Shown here in pieces: positions 17,143-26,137 of a stretch of 64,000 nt of DNA. The first letter of the stretch is position 1; each line of letters opens with the position of its first letter. Source of the stretch: JAHEDH01 sp963753285. GTDB taxonomy: Bacteria > Actinomycetota > Acidimicrobiia > Spongiisociales > ZC4RG35. The stretch is from the NCBI GenBank assembly GCA_963753285.1, contig CAVWBT010000001.1, positions 558,001-622,000 on the forward strand, in the 5' to 3' direction. A program made the position numbers and the translations under genes. The notes under the pieces are model-generated. The model made no database searches and was not told where the DNA came from. It saw only the letters and a program-made list of their open reading frames with translations.

Positions 17143-19305
17143 GTGCCAGATCCTGTGTCGCAGAGTCCTTCGAGGCTCGTGCTCGACTCGCTCGATGACG
17201 TCGAACATGAGACCATCACCTATCCACCCGGTGCGATCATCCTGAACGAGGGAGACACCTCCGACGACGTCATCCTCATCGCGTCCGGCACCGCACGGGT
17301 CGTCGCTGGAACCTCCGGTCACGATCTCGCCACGGTGAACGCCGGAGACGTCATCGGCGAAGTATCGGCGCTGGCGGGCGGATACCGCACTGCAACCGTG
17401 ACCGCCGAGAGCAAGGTGACCTGCCATCGCTTCACCAGTGAGGCGTTCAAGGTTCTGCTCGAAGCCGAGCCGGCATTCGCCGAACAGGTCATGGCTCAGG
17501 CAGCACACCGGCTGGAGCGCCGGCACATGCTCGCCTTCCTCGAGCGGCTCGTGGGCCATCTCGACGCCTCGGTGATCGCGGACTTCGAACTCGCGATGGA
17601 TTGGATCAATCTCCGGGCGGGCGAAACCCTCTTCAATCGTGGCGAGACCGCCGACGCCGGCTACTTCCTGATCTCAGGACGCCTGCAGGAGTCCGCTCCC
17701 AACATCGACGGCGAGATGGAGCTCGTCCGGGAGGTCATGAGAGACGAGGTCGTCGGAGAGGTCGGGCTCTTCCGGAATGAGGCGAGGGAGACGACCGTCG
17801 TGGCCGGTCGAGACAGCCGTCTCGTGAAGATCGACCTCGCGAGATTCCTCTCACTTGCGAATCGACACCCCGCGGTCCTCGTTCCCGTCGTCGCAGGCCT
17901 GGCGCGACGCCAGCCGGCATCCAGACAGAACAACCGCCAGAGAACAATCTCGCTGTGCGTCACTGCCGACGTCGACAGCCGGATGTTCACCTCCAGGCTC
18001 GTCGACGGCATCGCCGAGCTCGGCAGCACCGCCCACCTGTGGGCAGCGAAGGTGGATGCCGCACTCGGTAGGTCAGGGGTTGCGCAGGCGACCCACGGCG
18101 CTCCCGGCGACGCTCGAGTCGCTGAGTTGATCCACGAATACGAGCTGGACCACACCTACCTGCTGTGCGAGGCCGAGCGGCGCCCGAGCGAATGGACGAG
18201 GCGGGTCGCCCGTCAGGCCGACTGGGCGGTCGCAGTCATCGATCCTGCACCCGACGAGGCTGCGGTCGCAACCGTCGACCACTTTTTCGGCGCCGCGGCA
18301 CCCCAGTCGACCCGGGTCGTCGTCGTGCTCCACCCCGGAGGGACCGAGCGCCCGAAGAACACCCGTGCAGCGGTGGAACGGTGGAGTCCGCATCACATCG
18401 TGCACGTGCGGGCGGGATCCACCGAGCACATCGAACGCCTCTGTCGCATCATCTCTGGCCACGCCACCGCGTTGGTGCTCAGTGGCGGGGGTGCTCGCGG
18501 ATTCGCACACATCGGCGTCCGGCGAGCGATGCATGAGCTGGGGATCCCGGTCGACCTCGTCGCAGGAAGCTCGATGGGCGCTCCACTCGGGGCGGGAATG
18601 GCGATCGACCATCCCGTCGAGCAGATCACCGACTACATCCACGAGCTGTATTCGGGAGTCGTCGACTACACCATCCCAGTCGTGTCGCTCGCAAAAGGCG
18701 AACAACTCACCCGCAGCATCACGACCGCACTCGGCAGCTGGGACTTCGAGGATCTGTGGAGACCGTTCTTCTGTATGTCGACCAACATCACGCAGGCAAC
18801 CGAAGTGGTGCACGACACCGGCGGGGTAGCAAAGGCCGTGCGAGCGAGCGTCTCGATACCGGGCGTCTATCCCCCGGTCGCATTCGGCGACGACCTACAC
18901 GTAGACGGCGGCGTGCTCAACAACCTGCCCGGCGACATCATGCGGAAGCGACATCCCACCGCAACGATCATCGGCGTAGATGTCGCCCCTCCCCGCGGCC
19001 CCCGGGCGAGAGGAGACGATCCCGCCCTGTCCGTCTCTGGATGGCAGGCACTCCGGACGGCGGCCTCCAACAAACGAAACGAGCACCCGGGCATCGCGGC
19101 GATGCTGATGCGCACCATGATCACCGCGTCGGTCAGGCAACGGAAGCGGAGTGTCGAACGTGGCGACATCGATCTGTATCTCGACCTGGACCTGAGCGGG
19201 ATCTCGCTCCTCGATTTCGATTCCGCCCACCAAGTGGCGCCACTCGGGTACGAAGCTGCCATGCCGCGCCTCGAGGCCTGGCTCGCCGAACGGGAGCAGC
19301 GCTGA
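17143..19305 (+). CDS. Patatin-like phospholipase with two cNMP-binding domains (NTE-like)
   Basis: A 720-residue protein of the neuropathy-target-esterase type. Two cyclic-nucleotide-binding domains come first (about residues 10-130 and 145-250). Both keep the phosphate-binding cassette (IGEVSALAGGYRTATV; VGEVGLFRNEARETTV). A linker region leads to the patatin domain at about 445-640. That domain has the oxyanion motif GGGARGFAHIG, the nucleophile motif GSSMG and the catalytic DGG. The domain order matches Mycobacterium tuberculosis Rv2565. Lipase or lysophospholipase activity gated by cAMP or cGMP is inferred. It is the first gene of a three-gene operon, with 1 bp before the permease start. 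Confidence 0.9.
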   Translation: MPDPVSQSPSRLVLDSLDDVEHETITYPPGAIILNEGDTSDDVILIASGTARVVAGTSGHDLATVNAGDVIGEVSALAGGYRTATVTAESKVTCHRFTSEAFKVLLEAEPAFAEQVMAQAAHRLERRHMLAFLERLVGHLDASVIADFELAMDWINLRAGETLFNRGETADAGYFLISGRLQESAPNIDGEMELVREVMRDEVVGEVGLFRNEARETTVVAGRDSRLVKIDLARFLSLANRHPAVLVPVVAGLARRQPASRQNNRQRTISLCVTADVDSRMFTSRLVDGIAELGSTAHLWAAKVDAALGRSGVAQATHGAPGDARVAELIHEYELDHTYLLCEAERRPSEWTRRVARQADWAVAVIDPAPDEAAVATVDHFFGAAAPQSTRVVVVLHPGGTERPKNTRAAVERWSPHHIVHVRAGSTEHIERLCRIISGHATALVLSGGGARGFAHIGVRRAMHELGIPVDLVAGSSMGAPLGAGMAIDHPVEQITDYIHELYSGVVDYTIPVVSLAKGEQLTRSITTALGSWDFEDLWRPFFCMSTNITQATEVVHDTGGVAKAVRASVSIPGVYPPVAFGDDLHVDGGVLNNLPGDIMRKRHPTATIIGVDVAPPRGPRARGDDPALSVSGWQALRTAASNKRNEHPGIAAMLMRTMITASVRQRKRSVERGDIDLYLDLDLSGISLLDFDSAHQVAPLGYEAAMPRLEAWLAEREQR

Positions 19306-19306
19306 C

Positions 19307-20341
19307 GTGTGGCTGCTGACCATCCTCGACATGAGATACCGGGCGGTCCGGTTCGCAGTCGTCACGATCGGAACGGCCCTGGTCTTCACGCTGTTGTTCC
19401 TCATGACCGGGCTGATCGAGCAGTTCAACCAGGAGCCGTTTCTCATGGTCGATCAGGTCAGCACAGACGACTGGGTGGTACCCGAGGGCTCATCTGGTCC
19501 CTTCACGTCGTCGCAGGTCCTGCGACCTGATCAGGTGCAGGCGATCGGCGCACCGCGATCGGTGGTCGTGGCACGCGGCACCACGGAGATCGACGGTGTC
19601 GCCAGCGAAGGCATCGTCCTGGGGCTCGGTCCCGAGACGTTCGAAGGCCTACCACTCGCCGCGGGGCGTCTCCCCGTTGCAGAGCTGGAAGCGGTCGTCG
19701 ACGAGACGACCGGCCTCGAGCTCGATGATCTGTTCGACATGGGGGGAGCCTCTTTCGTGGTGGTCGGTCTGACGTCCGATACGACCTTGCTGGCAGGCCA
19801 ACCCGCGATCTTCATCGGCATCCTCGACGCGCGCACCGTGATGTTCGAAGGTTCCCCGGTCACGATGGCCGTGCTCGTCGAGCCGGGAACCGCAGACGAC
19901 TTCGCAGGCACCGTCGTATTGAGCGCCGATGACGTTGCCGAAGACGCACTCGGCCCGCTCGAAAGCGCCATCTCGTCGATCGACCTCATCCGGATCCTGC
20001 TTTGGGTGGTCGCCGCCATCATCATCGGCGCCGTCGTGTATCTGTCGGCGCTCGAGCGCCAGCGCGACTTCGCCGTGCTCCTCGCGGTCGGAGGACGGAG
20101 CAGGCAACTCGCCGGTTCGCTCGCGATCCAGGCGGTCTTCGTGGCGCTCCTGGCCGTCGGAACGGCTGCCGCGCTCCAGTCGGTCGTCGCCCCTGTCTTC
20201 CCGCTCGAGGTCCGCGTACCGGCAGCCTCGCTGTGGCAGCTACCGACCGTTGCCGTCGTGGTGGCGCTGCTCGCTGCCTCCGCCGCCATGCGCCGAGTGA
20301 GAAGGACCGACCCGGCGGCGGCGTTCGGAGGACCGGCATGA
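19307..20341 (+). CDS. FtsX/MacB-type ABC transporter permease
   Basis: A 344-residue permease with the FtsX layout. It has one N-terminal helix (FAVVTIGTALVFTLLFLMTGL), an extracellular domain of about 180 residues, then three C-terminal helices (IRILLWVVAAIIIGAVVYLSALERQRDFAVLLAVGG, and two more). The ERQRDFAVLLAVGG segment is the usual coupling motif. GTG 19307 is 1 bp after the preceding stop. The stop overlaps the ATPase start. This type of exporter often moves lipids or peptides or signals mechanically rather than importing solutes. M. tuberculosis Rv2563 is the analogous gene. Confidence 0.87.
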   Translation: MWLLTILDMRYRAVRFAVVTIGTALVFTLLFLMTGLIEQFNQEPFLMVDQVSTDDWVVPEGSSGPFTSSQVLRPDQVQAIGAPRSVVVARGTTEIDGVASEGIVLGLGPETFEGLPLAAGRLPVAELEAVVDETTGLELDDLFDMGGASFVVVGLTSDTTLLAGQPAIFIGILDARTVMFEGSPVTMAVLVEPGTADDFAGTVVLSADDVAEDALGPLESAISSIDLIRILLWVVAAIIIGAVVYLSALERQRDFAVLLAVGGRSRQLAGSLAIQAVFVALLAVGTAAALQSVVAPVFPLEVRVPAASLWQLPTVAVVVALLAASAAMRRVRRTDPAAAFGGPA

Positions 20342-21291
20342 GCGATCGGCTGGTGGTGACAGACCTGGTGGTGGAGTTCATCCACGAGAAGTATGCGATC
20401 CGACCGATCGACGGCCTGTCCTTCGAAGCGCCACGAGGCGAGATGACCGTCCTGCTCGGCCCGTCCGGATCGGGCAAGACGACGCTCTTGTCCTGCCTCG
20501 GCGGCATCCTCACACCGACCTCGGGCAACATCCGGCTCGGCGATCTCGACGTCACGGCCATCGGCTCGGGAGCACTGGAGGCCTACCGCCGGGATCACGT
20601 CGGGTTCGTGTTCCAGGCGTTCAACCTGATCCCCTCGCTCACCGCACTCCAGAACGTCGCCATGCCACTCATCCTGACGGGCTCGAAGAAGTCGGACGCA
20701 TACGAGCGGGCCGCCGCGGTGCTCGACCGGGTCGGAATGAGTGATCGCAAGACGCACCTTCCGGCACGGCTGTCGGGCGGACAGCAACAGCGGGTGGCCG
20801 TTGCACGAGGCATCGTGCACGAGCCGCCACTCCTGCTCGCCGACGAACCGACCGCCAACCTCGACCACATCCAGGCCGAATCGATCATCGCCCTGCTGCG
20901 GGACCTGCGTGAACAGGGCAGCATCATCGTGGTCTCCACCCACGACGCCCGCCTGGTCCCGGTCGCCGACACGACCGTCCAGATGGCTGAGCACGCCGAC
21001 GTCGTCGAGTCCGCTCCCCAGCGAGTCAGGTACGTGGCAGGCGAGACCGTGTTCGAGCAGGGCGACCGGGCAAACCTCGTCTACATGATCGACGAGGGCA
21101 CCGTCGACGTCCTCCGCGTCAACGCCGACGGCACCGAGGAGCTCCTGACGAGCCTCGGCCCCGGCCAGTACTTCGGAGAGCTCGGCGCCCTACTCGGCTA
21201 CCCGCGATCAGCCTCGGTCCGGGCGACTGCCGACCTCGTGCTCACCGCCTACGGCCCCCAGACGTTCCGTTCGACGATCCTCAGCGACTGA
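20338..21291 (+). CDS. ABC transporter ATPase fused to a cNMP-binding domain
   Basis: A 317-residue fusion. Residues 1 to about 222 are a MacB/LolD-type ATPase: Walker A GPSGSGKTT, signature LSGGQQQR, Walker B LLLADEP, switch STHD. Residues about 228-317 are a cNMP-binding domain with an intact cassette (FGELGALLGYPRSASV). The same fusion is known in M. tuberculosis Rv2564, often labelled glnQ. Cyclic-nucleotide gating of transport is inferred. The ATG overlaps the permease stop (ATGA). Confidence 0.9.
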   Translation: MSDRLVVTDLVVEFIHEKYAIRPIDGLSFEAPRGEMTVLLGPSGSGKTTLLSCLGGILTPTSGNIRLGDLDVTAIGSGALEAYRRDHVGFVFQAFNLIPSLTALQNVAMPLILTGSKKSDAYERAAAVLDRVGMSDRKTHLPARLSGGQQQRVAVARGIVHEPPLLLADEPTANLDHIQAESIIALLRDLREQGSIIVVSTHDARLVPVADTTVQMAEHADVVESAPQRVRYVAGETVFEQGDRANLVYMIDEGTVDVLRVNADGTEELLTSLGPGQYFGELGALLGYPRSASVRATADLVLTAYGPQTFRSTILSD

Positions 21292-21354
21292 CGAAGCCGC
21301 GGGTGGCTCCGCTGGAGAGCCCGGAGACCCCCTCGGCAGAGCTGCTCTGGCCGA

Positions 21355-22320
21355 TCAGGACCATTCCAGAGACGTGACCTGGTGCGCATCGGAGAGGCCT
21401 TTGAGCGTCACGATCCGGGTCTCTCCGGCCGTGACCCCGGGAATCGAGCCCATGACGTCGAGTGTCGTCGAAGACACCATGATCTGGTGGGGGCCAGCCG
21501 CCGAAGCGACTCGGGCGGCCTTGTTGACAGTGAGTCCGAGGAGGTCTTCGCCGGTCCGGATGATCTCACCGGTGTGGATCCCGATTCGAACCGCGAATGG
21601 CTCGTCCGCGGCCGACTTCTGGATGCCCACCGCGGCTCGCACCGCCGCCCTGGCCGACTCGAAGGCGAGCATCGCCCCGTCTCCCAACAGTTTCACCACC
21701 CGACCACCGTTGGCATCGGCGACCGACGCGACGGCATCCCCGTGACGCGCCATCAGATCCGCCCACGTGGCGTCTCCGATGTGCTCGGTGAGCATCGTCG
21801 AATCGACGATGTCGGTGAAGACGAGCGTCATCGTGCCTTCCGCTCCGGTCGCAGCGGTCACGTCGGTCACGTCTTTGATCAGTGCGCTCACGAGATGGTC
21901 GAGGGTGGTCGTGAGATCGACCCCGAACACCTGTTGATTCGGGACCGGCACCGAGTTGTGCCAGGCGATCGCCTTCCACGCTCCCGCCTCGAGACGTAAC
22001 ACGACCGAGGTGCGGACGGACGACGTCAGGTGGTCCTGGCGGATCGTCGAGAACGCCGTCGCCCAACCGAACGAGCCTTCTTCGAACGCCTCGACGCTGT
22101 CGACGTTCAACGCTGTGACCCCGTCGACCTCACCGCCCTGGGTCTCACGCAGTTTGAGGAACTCGTCGTAACCCCACCATTCGTCGGCGTCGAACCCGAG
22201 CACTCGCAGCGCAGGGTCCTTCGACATCAGATTGGCGAGCGTTGACGAATCACTGGCTGCATACGCCTTCAACGCCCGTCGCACCACGGCCTCGAGTTCG
22301 GAGGATCGGGTCGGCGGCAT
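21355..22320 (-). CDS. Class III adenylate/guanylate cyclase with SnoaL-like N-terminal domain
   Basis: A 321-residue protein. Residues 1 to about 130 resemble a SnoaL-like ketosteroid-isomerase fold (ELEAVVRRALKAYAASDSSTLANLMSKDP). Residues about 150-310 are the cyclase domain. Both metal aspartates are present (FTDIVDST and LGDG), as are a candidate base-binding lysine (VVKLLGDG) and the transition-state Asn/Arg pair (LTVNKAARV), so it should be active. ATG 22320 is preferred over upstream frames because TATCGT lies 8 nt before it. It converges on the cNMP-gated ABC gene 63 bp away and is a natural source of its ligand. No membrane helix is seen. Confidence 0.87.
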   Translation of the reverse strand: MPPTRSSELEAVVRRALKAYAASDSSTLANLMSKDPALRVLGFDADEWWGYDEFLKLRETQGGEVDGVTALNVDSVEAFEEGSFGWATAFSTIRQDHLTSSVRTSVVLRLEAGAWKAIAWHNSVPVPNQQVFGVDLTTTLDHLVSALIKDVTDVTAATGAEGTMTLVFTDIVDSTMLTEHIGDATWADLMARHGDAVASVADANGGRVVKLLGDGAMLAFESARAAVRAAVGIQKSAADEPFAVRIGIHTGEIIRTGEDLLGLTVNKAARVASAAGPHQIMVSSTTLDVMGSIPGVTAGETRIVTLKGLSDAHQVTSLEWS

Positions 22321-22328
22321 GCGCGGGA

Positions 22329-22334
22329 ACGATA
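22329..22334 (-). promoter_or_regulatory. -10 box (TATCGT) of the cyclase gene
   Basis: TATCGT on the minus strand is 8 nt before the ATG, fixing the cyclase start and excluding the longer upstream frame. Confidence 0.55.
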
Positions 22335-22447
22335 GCGACCGGGTAGTGCCGGGGAGCGGCCTCCACCCGGGGACTCGGGGTACCCGGAGCGACAGATCGG
22401 GGGTGCCCCCGGTACACCCGCCGAGCCATCCGTTCGACGATGTCAAC

Positions 22448-23767
22448 ATGCAGACACCCACCAAAGCCCGCACCCTGGCAGAAGCCACACCGGACAGCCG
22501 CAACCGTTACGTCGACTTCCTCCGAGCCTTCTCGATCCTCGTGGTCGTCTTCGGCCACTGGCTGATGGCCGGCCCCGAGATGGTCGACGGAGAGCTCCGG
22601 ATCGGACACCTGATCGCCGAAGCGCGGTGGGCGCAGTGGGCCACCTGGCTGCTGCAGGTCATGCCGATCTTCTTCTTCGTCGGTGGCTTCTCAAACGCCG
22701 GTTCGTGGCGGTCCGCCCAGCGACAGGGCACCACCTATGCGACGTGGCTGCGGGACCGCCTCCGCCGCCTGATCCTCCCCGTGCTTCCCGTCCTCGCAGT
22801 CTGGACCGGCATCGCAGTAGTGGCCTTGCAGACCCAGATCGACCGCAACCTGTTGACGGTCGGGTCCCAGGCAGCGCTCGTCCCGGTTTGGTTCCTCGCC
22901 ACATACGTGCTGATCGTTGCCGCCGTCCCGATCTCGCTTCGACTCTGGGACCGCTTCGGATGGGGTGCCTTCGCCGGCACCGCCGCCATCGCCGCATTGA
23001 TCGACTTCGCCAATCTCGGCATGGCGGTGCCGCACGTCATGTGGCTCAACTACATCTTCGTCTGGAACGCCGTCCACTTCCTCGGATACGCCTGGGTCGA
23101 CGGTCGGATCACCTCGATTCGGCGCAGCCTCAAGATCGCCGCCGGAGGGCTCGCCTCACTCGCCACGCTGGTTGCGCTGTTCCCATATCCGCTGGCGATG
23201 GTCGGTATCGACAACACCGCAGTGACCAACTCGAACCCGCCCAAAATCACACTGATCGCACTCGGAGCGTTCCAGTTCGGGCTCGCCATGACGATGGCAC
23301 CTGCCGTCCGTCGGTGGCTCGCCGACCTGAAGCCCTGGACAGCCGTCGTCGCCGTCAACGGCTCGATCATGAGTCTCTACCTGTGGCACCTGACGGCGAT
23401 GGTCGGCGTGATATGCGGGTCGTATGCGCTCGACGGGTTCGGGCTCGGCTTCGCCGTCAACACCCCGGCATGGTGGGCAACCCGGCCGCTGTTCCTGCTC
23501 GTACTCATCGCAGCGACGGTCCCGTTCCTGGCACTGTTCGGTCGGTTTGAACGCCCCCGCCGCGACACCCGGCCGACGCCGCCGGTCTGGAAGCCGGTGG
23601 TGGCGACGATCGCCGTGTGCGGAGGCCTCGGCCTGCTTGCCCGCTACGGCGTCGCAGACGAAGCCGGGCTGAACGGTCTGGCCCTCTCACTCCCCTTCGT
23701 CGGGATGGTGGCCGGCGGCGTGATCGGCGGCTCGAGTCAGACCCGCAACGTGAGCGCAGCCAGATAG
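22448..23767 (+). CDS. Membrane acyltransferase (acyltransferase-3 family)
   Basis: A 439-residue integral membrane protein with about ten helices. The conserved start of the family is present (RNRYVDFLRAFSILVVVFGHW); the histidine is the likely catalytic residue. Family members O-acylate sugars, lipids or glycans on the outer face. No extra soluble domain is attached. The start is 127 bp from the divergent cyclase gene. Its last 31 bp overlap the end of the opposite methyltransferase gene. The acceptor is unknown. Confidence 0.83.
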   Translation: MQTPTKARTLAEATPDSRNRYVDFLRAFSILVVVFGHWLMAGPEMVDGELRIGHLIAEARWAQWATWLLQVMPIFFFVGGFSNAGSWRSAQRQGTTYATWLRDRLRRLILPVLPVLAVWTGIAVVALQTQIDRNLLTVGSQAALVPVWFLATYVLIVAAVPISLRLWDRFGWGAFAGTAAIAALIDFANLGMAVPHVMWLNYIFVWNAVHFLGYAWVDGRITSIRRSLKIAAGGLASLATLVALFPYPLAMVGIDNTAVTNSNPPKITLIALGAFQFGLAMTMAPAVRRWLADLKPWTAVVAVNGSIMSLYLWHLTAMVGVICGSYALDGFGLGFAVNTPAWWATRPLFLLVLIAATVPFLALFGRFERPRRDTRPTPPVWKPVVATIAVCGGLGLLARYGVADEAGLNGLALSLPFVGMVAGGVIGGSSQTRNVSAAR

Positions 23768-24456
23768 CGGACATCGTCCTCGGCGACCTTCTCCGCCTGC
23801 CAGCCGGTCTGCACCGCCAGATCCGACAGTTCCTCGAACGAGCTGAACAGGTAGTCGAACCAGGGGCCGATCGAGCGCTTCGCCCGGATCCTGAGCACGA
23901 TGTGGCCGCCACGCCGACCCCGCACACGGTTGGCTTCGTGATACTCGAGATGCGTCGGATCGTCGGTCGCATACGGGTCGAGCGACGTGCCGAGGATCAC
24001 CGCGCCCGGCGCCGCCATCGCAGCCATCCGCTCCAATGACCTGACCGGGTCGGGCGCCAGCAGGCCAAGGTTGTGACCCATCATCAGAAACGTGTCGAAT
24101 CGTTCATCCGGCCGGTATGTGTGGAACGACTCGTTGACCAACCGGTTGACACCGCGGCGGCGACACACCTCGATTGCACCTGCAGAGTCGTCCAGTGCCA
24201 CGACGTCGGCTCCGCGTTCCTGGGCGGCCAGAGAGAACCGGCCCGCCCCGGCACCGACGTCGAGAACCCGCTCGCCGATCCGATCGATGGCCTGCTGCTC
24301 GATCCGGAAGAAACCGTCGGGGCCGCCGAGATAGGGCTCGACCGTCGACATCCCTTCGACGAGGCCATCGTCGCGCTCGACGACATGGGCGCCTGGACCG
24401 CGCTCTTCGAAGTATTCGAGGAGCGCCTCACCGAATGCATCGCCGTGCTGAGCCAT
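23737..24456 (-). CDS. Class I SAM-dependent methyltransferase
   Basis: A 239-residue methyltransferase. The SAM-binding motif I is VLDVGAGAGRFSL near residue 65, followed by the acidic VVALDDS and the motif-IV-like FDTFLMMGHNLGLL. The start MAQHGDAFGEALLEYFEERG is typical of a subfamily of uncharacterised actinobacterial methyltransferases. The substrate is unknown. The gene overlaps the 3' end of the acyltransferase tail to tail by 31 bp. A hairpin separates it from the upstream secreted-protein gene. Confidence 0.85.
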   Translation of the reverse strand: MAQHGDAFGEALLEYFEERGPGAHVVERDDGLVEGMSTVEPYLGGPDGFFRIEQQAIDRIGERVLDVGAGAGRFSLAAQERGADVVALDDSAGAIEVCRRRGVNRLVNESFHTYRPDERFDTFLMMGHNLGLLAPDPVRSLERMAAMAAPGAVILGTSLDPYATDDPTHLEYHEANRVRGRRGGHIVLRIRAKRSIGPWFDYLFSSFEELSDLAVQTGWQAEKVAEDDVRYLAALTLRV

Positions 24457-24463
24457 ACCTGGA

Positions 24464-24485
24464 GGATGGCGCAGTAGCGCCATCC
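24464..24485. terminator. Hairpin between secreted-protein and methyltransferase genes
   Basis: A perfect 9-bp stem (GGATGGCGC / GCGCCATCC) with a four-base loop sits 8 bp before the methyltransferase start and 24 bp after the stop of the upstream gene. It is a terminator or attenuator candidate. Confidence 0.5.
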
Positions 24486-24509
24486 TTTCCAGCGATTATC
24501 GGTCGACGA

Positions 24510-25466
24510 TCAGAAGATCCAGGGCTCCAGACGCTGCAGCACGTAGAAGAACCGCAGGCTGCCGGGCTCGAGTTGGAGCTGCTTCTCGTCGTCTTCGACT
24601 TCGACGTTCTCGATGGCGGTGTCGCCGCATGCTGTCGATCCCACGATCGCGTTGAGCACCGTCGAGTCGTCGAGCGCGTCGGCGTCGGCAATGCCATACA
24701 GATGGAGAGTCGCCCGACTGTCGCCCTTCTTGATCACGATCGAAGAAACGGCATCCCCGGCGCCGTCATCGGCGTCGGGGACGACGACGGCGACGCTGGT
24801 CTCGAGCACGAGTTGGACGGTGACGTCCTGCGGCGCGAGTTCGGTGAAGAAGACCGTGAACGGGGTCGTCTTGCCTTCCTCCACTTCGAACGGCCCGTCC
24901 GTGAGCTCAACATCCATGTGAACGGAGACACCGACCGAGTCGTCGTCCGAGGCGCCGTCGGGGTCGTTCACCTCGAGCTCGAACCGATAGGTTCCGAGCC
25001 GGTCTGGGTCGACGCTCGCCTGAGCGGATGTCCGGTTCGAGATGTCGGCGTTGACCAGCGTCGATACCGTCGGGCGGTTCTCCACCCTCCAGAGGAATGT
25101 CAGCGTGTTGCCATCGGGGTCCGACGACGACCTGCCGTCGAGGGCGATCTGGTTGCCGTACGCCAGGCACTGGTCGGCTCCGGCCCGTGCGATCGGTGCC
25201 CGATTCGCTCCGGTCGGGTCGTCGCTGCTGTCGTCATCGTCGTCGACCTTCCCGGGGCGCTCGACCGGGCAGGGCCCGAGCGTGTCGCCGTGAGCGAGGT
25301 GCGCACTTGCGGCGTTGCCGCCGACAGTGATCGTATGGGCGTTGTCCGGGTTTCCCGGTGGGATGTGGCACAGCTCGGTTTTCTCTTTCGGCCCCGCGGC
25401 GGCCGCCAGGGCCGGCACCATCAGCGCGAGCACGATCAACAACGACAGCGACGAACGCAGTCTCAT
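24510..25466 (-). CDS. Secreted PKD-domain-like protein
   Basis: A 318-residue exported protein. The signal peptide is MRLRSSLSLLIVLALMVPALAAAA. Next comes a two-cysteine segment (LCHIPPGNPDNAHTITVG ... HLAHGDTLGPC) that recurs in secreted proteins as a short structural domain. An acidic linker (DDDDDSSDD) leads to a PKD/Ig-like domain at about residues 92-185 (NRAPIARAGADQ, SSSDPDGNTLTFLWRV). The remainder is a further beta-sandwich. ATG 25466 follows AGGAG at 6 nt. It is probably a surface or matrix protein. No enzyme motif is visible. Confidence 0.75.
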   Translation of the reverse strand: MRLRSSLSLLIVLALMVPALAAAAGPKEKTELCHIPPGNPDNAHTITVGGNAASAHLAHGDTLGPCPVERPGKVDDDDDSSDDPTGANRAPIARAGADQCLAYGNQIALDGRSSSDPDGNTLTFLWRVENRPTVSTLVNADISNRTSAQASVDPDRLGTYRFELEVNDPDGASDDDSVGVSVHMDVELTDGPFEVEEGKTTPFTVFFTELAPQDVTVQLVLETSVAVVVPDADDGAGDAVSSIVIKKGDSRATLHLYGIADADALDDSTVLNAIVGSTACGDTAIENVEVEDDEKQLQLEPGSLRFFYVLQRLEPWIF

Positions 25467-25672
25467 CTCCACTCCTGTCTCTCCTTGGGTCAACCTACGA
25501 CGATCTGCGGCACGTGGCAAGGGTCGCTCGTCGAGCGTCTGCGGCACTGAACGTCGCCCTGATCGTCTACGGCGCTGTTGGCCCTCTTGACGGCACCCGC
25601 CGACCACGTTCGCCGACGAGACGAACGCCCTGGTTGCCACGCTCACCACGCTCGGCGGTCAACCACCCGTAC

Positions 25673-25678
25673 TACGGT
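25673..25678 (+). promoter_or_regulatory. -10 box (TACGGT) of the thioesterase gene
   Basis: TACGGT lies 6 nt before GTG 25685, in the leaderless spacing. Confidence 0.55.
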
Positions 25679-25684
25679 TCGCTC

Positions 25685-26089
25685 GTGTCGCACACCACGA
25701 CGATCACGGTTCGCTTTGCCGATCTCGACCCGTACGACCATGTCAATCACGCCCGCTACCTGACGTACTTCGAATCGGCCCGCGTCGAGATGCTCGATTC
25801 GGTCGGATACGGGATGCTGCGGATGAAACGGGAGGGCTTTCAGATCGTGTTGGTGGAGGTCTCGGTGCGGTTCCACGCCGCCGCGAGCCTGCACGACGAA
25901 CTCGCGATCACGACGGACCTGCTCGAGAGCGGTCGGGCCAGCACCCGATGGCGCCAGCAGGCCCGGGTCGATGGGCGTCTGATCGCCGAACTGGAGGCGC
26001 GGGCAGCCTTCACCGACTCGACCGGAAGACCGATCCGGCCGCCCGAAGGTTTCGTTGATGCCGTCGCTCGCGCCGTCCGAAACGGCTGA
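25685..26089 (+). CDS. Hotdog-fold acyl-CoA thioesterase (4HBT/YbgC-like)
   Basis: A 134-residue hotdog protein. The catalytic motif near residue 13 (DLDPYDHVNHARYLTYFESAR) matches 4-hydroxybenzoyl-CoA thioesterase-type enzymes, with the aspartate in DPYDHVNH as the active-site residue. It hydrolyses acyl-CoA thioesters; the chain specificity is unknown. GTG 25685 is chosen over the longer open frame because it lies 6 nt after a -10 box and starts the family homology at once. Confidence 0.87.
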   Translation: MSHTTTITVRFADLDPYDHVNHARYLTYFESARVEMLDSVGYGMLRMKREGFQIVLVEVSVRFHAAASLHDELAITTDLLESGRASTRWRQQARVDGRLIAELEARAAFTDSTGRPIRPPEGFVDAVARAVRNG

Positions 26090-26137
26090 CGGCGACATAG
26101 GGTTCGTAGGAGACCTCGAGCCGAGACGGGAACCGAA

